64,000 nt of DNA, from positions 878,001 to 942,000 of the forward strand of contig NZ_ACJX03000001.1 in assembly GCF_000160455.2 (NCBI RefSeq), in the 5' to 3' direction. Every line of letters begins with the position of its first letter. The stretch's first letter is position 1. This DNA is from Acetomicrobium hydrogeniformans ATCC BAA-1850 (GTDB lineage Bacteria; Synergistota; Synergistia; Synergistales; Acetomicrobiaceae). The position numbers and the translations under genes were made by a program. Shown piece after piece: positions 49,029 through 59,023 of the stretch. The notes beneath the pieces were generated by a model. That model searched no databases, was not told the DNA's origin, and saw only the letters and a list, made by a program, of their open reading frames with translations.

Positions 49029-52000
49029 GTGAAAGTGCAAAAGAAACATATTTTGATAGGTGTTGCAGCGATAATAGTGATCCTTCTGCTGATCATCGCA
49101 AATATCGACGTAGGCACGGGCATGATCCGAGAAATGGCTCCCCAGGCCGCGAAGGATGCCATTGGAGCCGACCTAGCCCTTGGGAACGTTTCGGGCAACC
49201 CCATAAGGGGTTACAAATTGAGGGATGTCGCGCTCTCAAAGGAAGGAGAGGAAGTCCTTTCCATAAAACAGCTGGATGTCAAGCCAAGCTTGTTCGCGCT
49301 GATAGGCGGGAAGGTCTATCTCAATTCCCTGGTTGTGAACGAAGCCTTAATCGATTTCGAGAGAACGTTTGAACTGGTAAAGAGCTTTAAACCATCAGGT
49401 GCGGGGGAGGGTTTGCCTTTAGGGACAATAGAAGTTAACTCCAGCACGGTAAAGGGCCCCTTCGGAGTTATAGATTTGAAGAGCATCGAGGTAAAGCCCG
49501 AGGCGACCACCATCAAGGCAAAAATTGATGCTTCATACAACGGGCTGCCAGCAAAGGGGGATGCAGTAATATCGCTAAAGGAAGGCGTCGCAATAGATGA
49601 GATGAACCTTAAGATCGCCCAGGGCGATATCTCCTTTAGCGGCGAGATAATGCCCGAGCTCAATATCGAAGGAAGGGCCAAAAATATACAGGTAGAGGAG
49701 TTGAAACTTCTCTGGCCTCCCCTCGAGAAACAAAAGCTGGCCGGGGCCTTCGGCGGCACCATCAAGTTATCAGGTAAGCTGCCCGACATTCGCGGCGAGG
49801 GCGATTTGAGCTTCGAAAGGGGTATGATCGTCGGCATATCCGTCGAAAGGGCGGGGTCCGACTGGCGTTACGAGGAAAATACCCTCGACTTCAAAAACAT
49901 AGATGCTGACGTCTTAAGCGGCAACGTCCACGGAAGCCTGACCATGATTCTCAGGACATTGCCGCCGCACATAAACCTCTCTTTGGAGGGTAAAAACCTC
50001 GACGTTGGCCTGCTGTCGAAGGAATTTCCCCAACTGGCGGGAAAAGTATCCGGCACTGTGGACAGCATCAAGGCTGATATCTCCGGAATGGCCATGGAGT
50101 TATCGGGAAAGGTCGCTCTTTCCGCGTCAAAACTTTCCGTCATGAATCAACCCCTTCAGGCTACTAATATTAAGGCGAACATCGATAAAGGGAAAAGGAT
50201 AGATATCGACGCAACTTCCCGATGGAACGAAATGCCTCTCAAGGCGACGGGTTATGTCGATCTTCCGGCGGGTCCTTTTGTTAGCATGGTCGTGTCCTGC
50301 CAAAAAGCTTCCATCGATAAGATAAAGGCCCTTGTGCCATCCCTAAAGGATCTGCCAGCAAAGGGAGATGCCTCGGGAGAAGTGCAGATCAAGGGCTCTC
50401 TCAAGGACGTTGCTTCCCTTTCGACCTCGGGCAAAGTATGGTCTGATGCCATCACGCTTTTAGACCAGGAGATAAAGTCTCCCACCGTGAATTTCGAATT
50501 TAAAGAAAACGCCCTGGACATCAAGAGCTTTTCCGCATTATGGCAAAAAGCTAAGTTCCACGGCGCAGGGAAGGTCGCCAACGTCACAAAGGCCCCAACT
50601 TTGGACATAAAAGGAAAAGTTGAGGGATTGAATTTGACCAACATGAGACAACTCATTCCCCAGCTCGAGCAATATGAGTTGGCAGGCACCGTTTCATCGG
50701 AATGGCATATAGTTGGACCTTTGAGTTCTCCAGATCTGTCTTTAGATTTTAATTCAAACAGTATAACCTTCTCCGGCATAGCAGCAAAAGACATCTCCGG
50801 TTCAACTTCTTTGAAACCTTTGGCTAAAGACCCCTTGTCCGGAATTTCGGCTCAAATAAAGGCCTCTTCGGTAGGGACGACGGCCTTTCCGTTGATAAAT
50901 GACCTGTCAGCTTCTATAAAAGGTGAGGCTAACAAGATCAACTTGACCGAGATGAAGGGCCTGCTTCTGGGCGGAAACTTCAATGCCACGGGCCAAATAT
51001 CCATCAAGGACAAACAACCTGCCCTATCTTTGACGGCCTCAGCGAAGGGCGCCAGACTGTCAAACCTGCAAAACCTTGGGTTGGCTTTGCCGATAGAGGG
51101 ATTGGTCGATTTTGAGGCGAAGGCAGACGGCTTGCTGCCGGACATCATAATTGCAGCCAAGGCTTCGTCGCCCGAGATAACCGTGGCCGGCTTCACGCTA
51201 ACCGATGCAGCTTTAGACGCGGAAGGCCCGTGGAACTCCCTGAAGATCAAATCCTTCAACGCCAGGGCCGGAGGAGGGACGTTAACAGGCAGCGGAAACA
51301 TCGCTTATGATAAAGCGTTGAGTCTAAACTTTGACATGCAGGGAAACAATCTCGATCTGAAGGAGATATCCAAGAAATTGGACGAGGAAAATAAAATGAA
51401 TATGCAGGGTCTCGTAAACCTTAGGGCGACAATTTCCTATGACGACAAAGGCCTTATGGGCGATGGAGAAATCACATCTCCTGAAGCCGGTGTCTACGGG
51501 CTTAAAGCCAGTGACATAAAAGTCCCCTTCGTCATGAAGGATGGCACAATAACAAGCCAAGACATGAAAGCCCGCTTTTACGAAGGGAACGCATCGGGCA
51601 AAGGATCCATCACTTTGTCAAATCTGAAATGGACGACGTCCGTAAGCGTTTCCGAGGCAAACTTGGATCCGCTCATTCATGATCTCTTTCCCATGGAGGG
51701 GCATATCACCGGAAAGGCAGGGCTACAGTTTGACGGCAGTGGCACGCTGGGCAAGAATCTGGAAGGCAATGGTTCCTTTAATGTCGGAAGCGGCAAAGTA
51801 TCCGATTTCAAAATGGTTAAAGTCATTGCAGCAGCCTACGGCAAAAGCACCATAGATTACAAGTCGATCCAGGGAAGGTTCGTCTTAGATACCATGGCGT
51901 TAACTCTGCTGCCTGGGACTCAGGCTTATGCCCCCAAGGGAGATCCTATGTATACCTACTTCGGTGCCGACGGCATGATTAAATACAACGGCAACCTCGA

Positions 52001-52337
52001 TCTCTCATGTTACGGCAATTTGAACGTACAGGCCATAAACGCCCTGGTGGGCGGCATAAAGGGCGGCATTCTTTCCGGAGGGGAATCGCTCAAGTCAACT
52101 CTCGAGGGGTTCTTAAGCGGCTTGCTGCAGGGTTCTCAGACAACGGACTTCAGGGACGTCAGCCTTAAAGTCACGGGCACTTTTAAGTCTCCGAAGATAT
52201 CCAATCTGGAAGTCTCCAGACCCATCACGGAAGAGACGCCGCAAGGCCTCACTCAAGACCAGACGGATATACAATCGAGTCCCGAAGATGTGATCAAAAA
52301 GACAATACTTGAAAGGATATTCAATAAGGATAACTGA
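49029..52337 (+). CDS. Giant AsmA-like envelope protein
   Basis: A 1102-residue protein: a short cytoplasmic start, one membrane helix (about 8-25), then a long periplasmic body of repeated beta-strand units typical of AsmA/TamB bridge proteins that carry phospholipids to the outer membrane. Repeats such as GSGNIAYDKALSLNFDMQG and GKAGLQFDGSGTLGKNLEG fit AsmA-type C-terminal domains. A GTG start 8 bases after AAGGTGGT is preferred to a TTG two codons earlier. It implies a diderm envelope. Which AsmA subfamily is not clear. Confidence 0.85.
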   Translation: MKVQKKHILIGVAAIIVILLLIIANIDVGTGMIREMAPQAAKDAIGADLALGNVSGNPIRGYKLRDVALSKEGEEVLSIKQLDVKPSLFALIGGKVYLNSLVVNEALIDFERTFELVKSFKPSGAGEGLPLGTIEVNSSTVKGPFGVIDLKSIEVKPEATTIKAKIDASYNGLPAKGDAVISLKEGVAIDEMNLKIAQGDISFSGEIMPELNIEGRAKNIQVEELKLLWPPLEKQKLAGAFGGTIKLSGKLPDIRGEGDLSFERGMIVGISVERAGSDWRYEENTLDFKNIDADVLSGNVHGSLTMILRTLPPHINLSLEGKNLDVGLLSKEFPQLAGKVSGTVDSIKADISGMAMELSGKVALSASKLSVMNQPLQATNIKANIDKGKRIDIDATSRWNEMPLKATGYVDLPAGPFVSMVVSCQKASIDKIKALVPSLKDLPAKGDASGEVQIKGSLKDVASLSTSGKVWSDAITLLDQEIKSPTVNFEFKENALDIKSFSALWQKAKFHGAGKVANVTKAPTLDIKGKVEGLNLTNMRQLIPQLEQYELAGTVSSEWHIVGPLSSPDLSLDFNSNSITFSGIAAKDISGSTSLKPLAKDPLSGISAQIKASSVGTTAFPLINDLSASIKGEANKINLTEMKGLLLGGNFNATGQISIKDKQPALSLTASAKGARLSNLQNLGLALPIEGLVDFEAKADGLLPDIIIAAKASSPEITVAGFTLTDAALDAEGPWNSLKIKSFNARAGGGTLTGSGNIAYDKALSLNFDMQGNNLDLKEISKKLDEENKMNMQGLVNLRATISYDDKGLMGDGEITSPEAGVYGLKASDIKVPFVMKDGTITSQDMKARFYEGNASGKGSITLSNLKWTTSVSVSEANLDPLIHDLFPMEGHITGKAGLQFDGSGTLGKNLEGNGSFNVGSGKVSDFKMVKVIAAAYGKSTIDYKSIQGRFVLDTMALTLLPGTQAYAPKGDPMYTYFGADGMIKYNGNLDLSCYGNLNVQAINALVGGIKGGILSGGESLKSTLEGFLSGLLQGSQTTDFRDVSLKVTGTFKSPKISNLEVSRPITEETPQGLTQDQTDIQSSPEDVIKKTILERIFNKDN

Positions 52338-52355
52338 AGGCAAACGACGACAAAG

Positions 52356-52390
52356 AAAGGACCATCGCTAAAAGTGCGATGGTCCTTTCT
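52356..52390. terminator. Bidirectional terminator between AsmA-like and beta-CASP genes
   Basis: Perfect 14-bp stem (52356-52369 with 52377-52390) with a 7-base loop, T-rich on the plus side (TTTCTTCG) and on the minus side (CTTTCTTTG). Confidence 0.85.
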
Positions 52391-52419
52391 TCGATATTCT
52401 CAAACAGTCCATAAAGATG

Positions 52420-54003
52420 TTAACGAACGACCCTTTGGCTTGCTATCTCCAGTAATATTTTGGCCGACATGAGGAGAGGTCCGATCTCTTCCGCAACTTC
52501 CGCCTCTTTAAGTGCGTCGTTAATGTTAGCCAGCAAAAGATCCATGTCCTTTAAGATGTACTGCACCTCAAGGGGAGGCCTTTCCGCTGGAATTTCGACC
52601 CTCTTTTCGACGGTGGAACGTCCACGATCAAGGGACATCTCATATCCCCTTTGGGGTACAAGGGCCTGACTGCCCAACTTTCTCAACTCATCCGCCAAAG
52701 AATTAGATGACCTCTCTTCTCCGTGGGTAACTATGAAAGTCGGATTCGTCTTGAAGTTGGACGCCCAGGCAAGGAGGTCGTCCTTGTCTGCATGGGCAGA
52801 AAAGCCGCCTATCGTGTGATACTTGCACTTCACGGCCACCTCCTCGCCGGCTACCTTGACGAACCTCGCTCCATCTATGATCTTGCGCCCCAGAGTACCG
52901 GCCGCCTGATATCCTGCGAATATCACGTGAGCCTTTGGGTTCCACAGATTATGTTTCAAATGATGGACAATCCGACCTCCGTTAGCCATGCCGCTTCCCG
53001 CCAAGACAATGGCGAAAGATACATCGTTGATTTTTTTCGACTCCTCGGGAGAGATGACCTCCTTCAAACCCCTGGGGGCGAAGGGGTCCTGATTCTTAAA
53101 GAGCTTGTCCTGTATTTCAGCCGAAAGGAGGGAAGAATATTTCCTGTATATCTCCGTAGTCTTGACGCCCATGGGGGAGTCGAAGTAAATGGACACATTG
53201 TCCTTTAATATGCCCCTTTCCTGAAGGATGTTGAGTTCGTAGAGTATTCTTTGCACCCTGTCCACAACGAAAGTAGGAATCAAGACCTTGGAGCGGTCCC
53301 TCAAAGATTCCGCTATGACTGAGGCGAACTCCTCCCTCGTCTCATCCAGGCTTTTGTGATTTCGGTCTCCGTAAGTGGACTCTATTATCACGTAGTCGGC
53401 GTCGTCAATGACGGCCGGATTCCTGTCCAGGACTGTAACCTGCTGGCCAAGATCGCCTGAAAAGACCAGCTTAATGCTGTCCTTACCGGCCCAAATTTCG
53501 ATGATGGCACTTCCTAAAATGTGTCCGGCGTCGCGAAAGCGCACCTTAATATCGGGCATCGCCTCGATGACGTCATCGTAGGAGACGGGCACGAACATTT
53601 CCAACGCCCTTTCTATCTCCTTTTCCGAAAACAGGGGATATACGGGCGGAAGCCCCTTTCGCCTGTTTTTTCTGCTCTTCCACTCCGCCTCCTCCTTCAT
53701 CAAACGGGCCGAATCCCTCCACAATATTTCGCACAGCTCGAGGGTCGGAGTAGTTGCGTAAATCTTTCCTCGAAATCCCCTCTTCACGAGAAGGGGAACG
53801 CGTCCGGAATGATCCAGATGGGCATGGGTCAATAAAAGGGCATCCACCTTGGAGGCGTCGAAGGGAAAGGGCTCGCTGTTTTTCCTGTCCTCATCCCGCC
53901 CCTGAAAGATACCGCAATCGATCAACACCCTTTTCTCGTCGTGTTCGAGTAAATAATTGGACCCCGTTACTTCTCCTGCAGCACCATAAATACCCAGTCT
54001 CAA
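52420..54003 (-). CDS. Metallo-beta-lactamase/beta-CASP RNase-like protein
   Basis: A 527-residue protein: MBL domain with THAHLDHSG zinc motif, DAGHILGSA and SGDLG; a beta-CASP insert (about 180-390); and the RMMBL-type end GGFSAHADKDDLLAW. Related to CPSF-like 5'-processing nucleases of archaea and bacteria (YsgA/TTHA0252 group). It probably cleaves RNA. TTG start region follows GAGGGGAGGG. Confidence 0.92.
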   Translation of the reverse strand: MRLGIYGAAGEVTGSNYLLEHDEKRVLIDCGIFQGRDEDRKNSEPFPFDASKVDALLLTHAHLDHSGRVPLLVKRGFRGKIYATTPTLELCEILWRDSARLMKEEAEWKSRKNRRKGLPPVYPLFSEKEIERALEMFVPVSYDDVIEAMPDIKVRFRDAGHILGSAIIEIWAGKDSIKLVFSGDLGQQVTVLDRNPAVIDDADYVIIESTYGDRNHKSLDETREEFASVIAESLRDRSKVLIPTFVVDRVQRILYELNILQERGILKDNVSIYFDSPMGVKTTEIYRKYSSLLSAEIQDKLFKNQDPFAPRGLKEVISPEESKKINDVSFAIVLAGSGMANGGRIVHHLKHNLWNPKAHVIFAGYQAAGTLGRKIIDGARFVKVAGEEVAVKCKYHTIGGFSAHADKDDLLAWASNFKTNPTFIVTHGEERSSNSLADELRKLGSQALVPQRGYEMSLDRGRSTVEKRVEIPAERPPLEVQYILKDMDLLLANINDALKEAEVAEEIGPLLMSAKILLEIASQRVVR

Positions 54004-54020
54004 TAAAGATCCCTCCCCTC

Positions 54021-54704
54021 TCAGAGAGATGCCGGGAAGGGGTTTTCGTATTTTTCCAGGGACACGACACCCTCAAAGGATTTCCGCGGCCTGGGTTTGG
54101 GGTCTTCGGCAGGATATCCTAATGTTACGAGGGTTAAAATCATGGCATCTTGCGGGATCTTTAGATCACGGCGAACTTCCTCATAAAGTTCCTCGTTTAC
54201 AGCCGTAACCTCGTTTGCGAAGGCTCCGACTATGCAGCTTCCCACGCCTTCGTGTTTGGCCTGGAGTATCATGAAAGCAATGGCCAGAGACAGCTGCTCG
54301 TATAGCCTTGCAACCAATATCTCCTCGCCTCTCAAAAGAGGGTTGTATGCAGGATCGTCGAGGGATTTCTTGATCCTTTCCTCGTCGAAGCTCTGTCCCA
54401 GGGCTTGAGACAGGGCCTTCATCTGCATTATCCTCTGCTCTTTTGACCAGGCGTTTCGCTCGCCTAAACAAAGGACGACGCTGTCGGCTGTCTCTACGAA
54501 AGGCTGGCCCACCGCCAACCGACGCAATTTTGACTTCATCGTCTTTTCCCGCACGACGATAAAATGCCAGGGCTGTACGTTTGCCCAGCTGGGTGCTCGT
54601 CTTGCCGCATCTAGAATTCTCAATAAAACACCATCCGGAATGGGACGGGGGTCATACCTTCTAATGCTCGCCCAACTTTCTATCTCGGGAAGCAACCCCT
54701 TCAT
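54021..54704 (-). CDS. Nitroreductase-family FMN protein
   Basis: About 227 residues of the NfsA/FRP-like family: SIRRYDPRPIPDGVLLRIL with Arg residues for FMN phosphate, ARRAPSWANVQPWHFIVV, and the C-terminal LVTLGYPAEDPKPRPRKSFE. Members reduce nitro compounds, quinones or flavins. ATG (54704) or TTG (54707) after AGGAG both fit. It is 18 bases upstream of the beta-CASP gene and probably co-transcribed. Confidence 0.9.
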   Translation of the reverse strand: MKGLLPEIESWASIRRYDPRPIPDGVLLRILDAARRAPSWANVQPWHFIVVREKTMKSKLRRLAVGQPFVETADSVVLCLGERNAWSKEQRIMQMKALSQALGQSFDEERIKKSLDDPAYNPLLRGEEILVARLYEQLSLAIAFMILQAKHEGVGSCIVGAFANEVTAVNEELYEEVRRDLKIPQDAMILTLVTLGYPAEDPKPRPRKSFEGVVSLEKYENPFPASL

Positions 54705-54795
54705 CAATTCATCATCTCCTCTTTCAAGCTATTTCTCATAGAAAGTATAACATATCCAGCATCGACACCCAGCTTCACCGTTTGTATCAGAAAAG

Positions 54796-55299
54796 CTATA
54801 AACCAAATTTTTCTTTTATTTGTTCATACGTCAGCGGGCCAACATGTACCTCGATAATCTTCAAATTTTCGTCCAAGAAGTAGCTTGTGGGAATGTACCT
54901 CACAAGATATGCTTGAGCCGCCAATCCATCTTCATCGAGATAGACAGGAAAGGCGAGCTTATTTTCGAGAACAAAATTTTTAACGTGAAGGGCAGACCTT
55001 TCCGAGGTAGTCAAATTGATGGCTACGATGTTCACATCTTCGCCATGTTCGTCGAAAAATCGCTGAAATTCGGGCAACTCCTTGAGACAGGGAGGACACC
55101 AGGTGGCCCAAAAATTCAATAAAAGGGGCTTACCCTTGAAATCGGAGAGTTTGACCTGCCTTCCGTCGAAGTCCACCGCTTCGAAATCCGGTGCGGTTTC
55201 ACCCCTTTCCATGGCCGAAAGAGGTGAAATGCTAAAAGCAAAGACGACCATGAAAGCTAAAGATAATATTGTCAATGTCAAGGTTTTCTTCGTTTTCAC
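54796..55299 (-). CDS. TlpA/ResA-type thiol-disulfide oxidoreductase
   Basis: A 167-residue exported thioredoxin-fold protein: signal segment (about 1-29), GETAPDFEAVDFDG, the redox motif WCPPC and the cis-proline loop YIPTSYFLD. It reduces periplasmic disulfides with electrons delivered through CcdA, whose gene lies 28 bases upstream in the same direction. With no cytochrome c genes seen here, envelope redox repair is as likely as cytochrome maturation. Confidence 0.92.
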   Translation of the reverse strand: MKTKKTLTLTILSLAFMVVFAFSISPLSAMERGETAPDFEAVDFDGRQVKLSDFKGKPLLLNFWATWCPPCLKELPEFQRFFDEHGEDVNIVAINLTTSERSALHVKNFVLENKLAFPVYLDEDGLAAQAYLVRYIPTSYFLDENLKIIEVHVGPLTYEQIKEKFGL

Positions 55300-55327
55300 T
55301 TAACAACACCTCGCCTTTATTTGAAAT

Positions 55328-56035
55328 TTACATAGGAGGGGTCCATAGATATGCGAATCTCGAGAAAAGATCGAAGTACATTAAAAGCCCGACCGCTATA
55401 AGAACAACTCCAGCTACTTTTTTAACGTATTCCAGCTTACTTGCGTTAGCTTGTATAAAGCGCTCGAACCACTCCATGAATAGGGCTACGGCCAAGAAAG
55501 GCAGCCCCAATCCCATGGAATAGGCAAAAAGAAGGAGCATTCCGTCCCTTACAGTTGAACTGCCGCTTGCCATGACCAGTATCGACGCCAAGATGGGGCC
55601 GACGCAGGGCGTCCATCCGGCTGAAAAGGCCATCCCCGCAAGAAGAGCCCTTATCCAGGAATGACCTCCCGATCCGGCCTTCAATCGGCGCTCCCGCTCA
55701 AGAAATGCTATATCAAACAGTCCAACCATATAAAGCCCAAATATGACTATTATCGTCGCTCCTACTTTCTTAACGAGAGCTTGGTTTTTGATCAGAAAAC
55801 TTCCCAATGCCGTGGCGGAAGCTCCGAAGGAAACGAAAACTACAGAAAAGCCTAAAACAAATAGCAGGGCGTGAAGAAAGACCCTAAAGTTCTTCTTTGC
55901 CTCGGCTTTACCCGATATCGGGAGAGCGTCTCCGGCCAAATAGGCGATATAAATGGGAATCATCGGCAAAAGACATGGAGAAAGGAAGGAAAGCAATCCT
56001 GCAGCGAAAGCGATCGTTAGCGATATCTCAGACAT
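55328..56035 (-). CDS. ccdA: CcdA-type thiol electron carrier
   Basis: A 235-residue membrane protein with six helices. The two catalytic cysteines are in FLSPCLLPMIP (helix 1) and GWTPCVGPIL (helix 4). It passes electrons from cytoplasmic thioredoxin across the membrane to the TlpA-like partner encoded downstream. AGGAGG precedes the ATG by a few bases. Confidence 0.93.
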   Translation of the reverse strand: MSEISLTIAFAAGLLSFLSPCLLPMIPIYIAYLAGDALPISGKAEAKKNFRVFLHALLFVLGFSVVFVSFGASATALGSFLIKNQALVKKVGATIIVIFGLYMVGLFDIAFLERERRLKAGSGGHSWIRALLAGMAFSAGWTPCVGPILASILVMASGSSTVRDGMLLLFAYSMGLGLPFLAVALFMEWFERFIQANASKLEYVKKVAGVVLIAVGLLMYFDLFSRFAYLWTPPM

Positions 56036-56097
56036 ATCCTTGACCTCCTATACCCGTGTATGTATATTATAACATCGAATACAGCGTCTTTTTAAAA

Positions 56098-56127
56098 AAC
56101 AGGAGCCGAAAATTCCTGGCTCCTGTT
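56098..56127 (-). terminator. Terminator of the peptide ABC operon
   Basis: 10-bp stem (56098-56107 with 56118-56127), 10-base loop, T6 on the minus-strand side. Confidence 0.9.
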
Positions 56128-56159
56128 GAAACGACAGGTTAAAGGGCGCACGTTGTATT

Positions 56160-57137
56160 CTATTTAGAATGCAGGAAGCAGGCGACAAAGTGGCCGTTAC
56201 CCACATCCACCAACGGGGGTTGCTCCTTCTTGCACCTTTCCATAGCGTAACGACACCTGGGATTAAACCGGCAACCAGAAGGTGGATTGGCAGGCGAAGG
56301 CACGTCGCCCTCCAAAATAATGCGCTGACGTTGGCGCTTTGGATCGGGAACCGGTATGGCAGAAAGTAGGGCATGGGAATAGGGATGCAAGGGGTTGCTA
56401 AAGAACTCAAGCTTTGGCGCCTTTTCGACTATTTTACCCAAATACATTACGGCAACTCTATCCGATATATGCCTCACCACGGCTAAGTCGTGGGAAATGA
56501 ACAGATAGGTCAGCTTCAGTTGCTCCTTTAAATCGTTCAACAAATTTAATATTTGGCTCCTGATGGAGACGTCCAGAGCCGACACCGGCTCATCGCAGAC
56601 TACGAACTTTGGCTTTAAAGCTAAAGCTCGAGCAATGCTTATCCTCTGGCGCTGCCCGCCGGAAAACTCATGGGGATACCTGAAGCGATGCTCTGGGAGC
56701 ATTCCGCATTTCGACAACACCTCGGATATGTAATCGTCCAGCTCTCTTTTAGAGCACAGGCCATAATACCTCACTGCCTCGCCCACAATTTCGTTGACAG
56801 TCATGCGAGGGTTTAAGCTGCCGTAGGGATCTTGAAATATTATCTGCATCTTTTGCCTGATACCGCGCGGGTTATCGCTAAGCATTGTTTCCACGTTTTG
56901 TCCCATAAAGAAGGCCTTTCCTTCGGTAGGCTTCAGCAAATGGAGCACGGTCCTCCCCAATGTAGTCTTTCCGCATCCCGATTCGCCGACCAATCCCAAT
57001 GTTTCCTGATCATCAATGAAGAAGGATACGTCATCGACGGCTCGAACATAACCTACCGTTCTCTTGAATACTCCCTTGCGAATGGGAAAATACTGCTTCA
57101 TGTTTTTGACCTCTAAGAAATGGGAGGCTTGCGTCAT
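56160..57137 (-). CDS. Peptide ABC transporter ATPase (DppF/OppF type)
   Basis: A 325-residue ATPase: KQYFPIRKG, Walker [14 protein letters not shown]-loop [14 protein letters not shown], signature [15 protein letters not shown], Walker [13 protein letters not shown], and the C-terminal oligopeptide extension with [14 protein letters not shown], a cysteine motif that in this family can hold an Fe-S cluster. The start overlaps the upstream ATPase stop (ATGA); a codon 44 residues earlier would run into that gene. Confidence 0.93.
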   Translation of the reverse strand: MTQASHFLEVKNMKQYFPIRKGVFKRTVGYVRAVDDVSFFIDDQETLGLVGESGCGKTTLGRTVLHLLKPTEGKAFFMGQNVETMLSDNPRGIRQKMQIIFQDPYGSLNPRMTVNEIVGEAVRYYGLCSKRELDDYISEVLSKCGMLPEHRFRYPHEFSGGQRQRISIARALALKPKFVVCDEPVSALDVSIRSQILNLLNDLKEQLKLTYLFISHDLAVVRHISDRVAVMYLGKIVEKAPKLEFFSNPLHPYSHALLSAIPVPDPKRQRQRIILEGDVPSPANPPSGCRFNPRCRYAMERCKKEQPPLVDVGNGHFVACFLHSK

Positions 57138-58129
57138 CTGTCCCCACCCCCGGAGTCGGAATCGTAGAGGAAACATCTGACCATACGCCCATCGCCAAGG
57201 GAATAAAGAGGAGGTATTTCCCGTGAGCACCTCGAAAAGGCCCTTTCGCAACGGTTGTGAAAACGGCATCCATCGGGAAATTCAAAGGGGCTGGGCACAA
57301 ACCCAGGGATTACGTGAAGTTTATCGAGTTCTTTATCAATTCTCGGAATTGAAGCAAGCAACCCCCGTGTATAGGGATGCAAGGGTTCGTAAAAGAGAGA
57401 GGCCACGGGCGCTTCTTCAACTATAAGCCCGGCATACATGACCACCACTCGCTGGGCCATCTCGGCAACGACGCCCAAATCATGGGTAATGAGCATGATG
57501 GCCGCATTGAATTCTCTTTGCAGATCGTTCATGAGGTCTAGTATTTGAGCCTGAATCGTAACGTCCAAAGCAGTAGTAGGTTCGTCCGCTATCAACAATT
57601 CGGGCTTGCAGGCCAAGGCCATGGCTATCATGGCCCTTTGGCGCTGTCCTCCCGAAAGCTGATGCGGATATTCGTCAACCCTTTGTTTTGGGTCGGGAAT
57701 TCCGACCAGTTGAAGCAACTCTACGGCCCTCTCTTTGGCCTCCTTACTGCCCATTCCCTGGTGGAGCATCAAAGGCTCCATTATCTGAAACCCTATAGTC
57801 AAAACGGGGTTCAAGCTCGTCATCGGTTCTTGAAATATCATGGAGATCTTGTTGCCCCTTATTTGGCGCATCCTCGCTTCAGAAGCTTTAGTTAAGTCTT
57901 CGCCTTTAAAAAAGATGCTCCCTCCCGCTATCCTTCCAATGGGCCTTGGAAGAAGCCTCATCACGGAAAGCGCGGTAACGCTTTTGCCACAGCCGGATTC
58001 ACCTACCACACCCAAGGTCTCGCCCGGATTGATGCGGAAGGTCACCCCTTCTACGGCCTTCACCAGGCCTCTATCGGTATCGAAATAGGTCTTAAGATCT
58101 TTTATCTCCAATAAGCTCAACAACCCCAC
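57134..58129 (-). CDS. Peptide ABC transporter ATPase (DppD/OppD type)
   Basis: A 331-residue ATPase: [15 protein letters not shown], Walker [15 protein letters not shown]-loop [14 protein letters not shown], signature [15 protein letters not shown], Walker [12 protein letters not shown], and a C-terminal [14 protein letters not shown] cysteine motif. GTG start immediately after the permease stop; a nearby TTG is possible. It powers import with DppF. Confidence 0.93.
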   Translation of the reverse strand: MGLLSLLEIKDLKTYFDTDRGLVKAVEGVTFRINPGETLGVVGESGCGKSVTALSVMRLLPRPIGRIAGGSIFFKGEDLTKASEARMRQIRGNKISMIFQEPMTSLNPVLTIGFQIMEPLMLHQGMGSKEAKERAVELLQLVGIPDPKQRVDEYPHQLSGGQRQRAMIAMALACKPELLIADEPTTALDVTIQAQILDLMNDLQREFNAAIMLITHDLGVVAEMAQRVVVMYAGLIVEEAPVASLFYEPLHPYTRGLLASIPRIDKELDKLHVIPGFVPSPFEFPDGCRFHNRCERAFSRCSREIPPLYSLGDGRMVRCFLYDSDSGGGDR

Positions 58130-59011
58130 CTACCTTTTGAGCCTTACGTCGAGGGCATCTCGCAAGCCGTCCCCGAGGAAGTTGAAGGCAAGGACGGTGT
58201 ACATGATCGCCAGACCGGGGAAAATAGCCCACCACCATTTGCCCATGCTTAGATATTTCTGGCCCTCGGAGATCATCAATCCCCAACTTGGAGTCGGGGG
58301 CTGAGCGCCAAAGCCCAGAAAGGCCAATCCCGCTTCTGTCATTATGATGCTGCCCATGCCAAGCGTAGCCTGCACGATTACGGGGGCAAGGGCGTTCGGA
58401 AGGATATGTTTAAATATTATCTTCCCTCTGGGTAACCCCAAGGCCTTGGCCGCTTCGACGAACTCCCTGTCGCGCAGTGAAATGAATTGCGCCCTAACCA
58501 CTCTGGCTATGCCAACCCAGTTGACCAGACCTATCGCAATGTAAACGACCCGCAGGCTAGGACTTTGAAATACTGCTATTACAGCCAGCACGAAAAGCAG
58601 GAAAGGAAAGGCAAAGACAACGTTAATCAACCAAGATATGAGGTCGTCAACCCATCCTCCCGTATACCCTACTATGGCCCCAAGCGGCACCCCGATGAGA
58701 AGAGACACTATGGTCGCAAAGATGCCTATCTGCAGCGAAATTCGGGCCCCGAAGATAATTCTGCTTAATATATCACGACCGTATATGTCGGTCCCCATCC
58801 AATGTTTCACACTGGGGGGAGCCAACCGCACCTGTCTACCCTCCGTCCATATGAGCTGTTCGACAGGATCGTAGGGAGCTATAAGCGGAGCGAATATGGC
58901 AATTAAAATAACGGAGGCAGCCATAAAAAGCCCCAACAACGCCAGCTTGTTCCGCTTAAACCTGAGCCATGCCTCATACCAAAGACCGCTGGATCTACTC
59001 TTTTTAGCCAT
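58130..59011 (-). CDS. Peptide ABC transporter permease (DppC type)
   Basis: A 293-residue permease with the DppC/OppC N-terminal domain (LRFKRNKLALLGLFM), HWMGTDIYGRDILSRIIFGARISL and the EAA-like loop EAAKALGLPRGKIIFKHILPNAL. Six helices expected. It pairs with DppB. One base separates its stop from the DppD start. Confidence 0.94.
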   Translation of the reverse strand: MAKKSRSSGLWYEAWLRFKRNKLALLGLFMAASVILIAIFAPLIAPYDPVEQLIWTEGRQVRLAPPSVKHWMGTDIYGRDILSRIIFGARISLQIGIFATIVSLLIGVPLGAIVGYTGGWVDDLISWLINVVFAFPFLLFVLAVIAVFQSPSLRVVYIAIGLVNWVGIARVVRAQFISLRDREFVEAAKALGLPRGKIIFKHILPNALAPVIVQATLGMGSIIMTEAGLAFLGFGAQPPTPSWGLMISEGQKYLSMGKWWWAIFPGLAIMYTVLAFNFLGDGLRDALDVRLKR

Positions 59012-59023
59012 CTTCGAACCACC

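Noticed and set aside
54181-54471. Frame inside the nitroreductase gene
   Set aside because: Shadow of a well-supported coding frame, with no start signal of its own.
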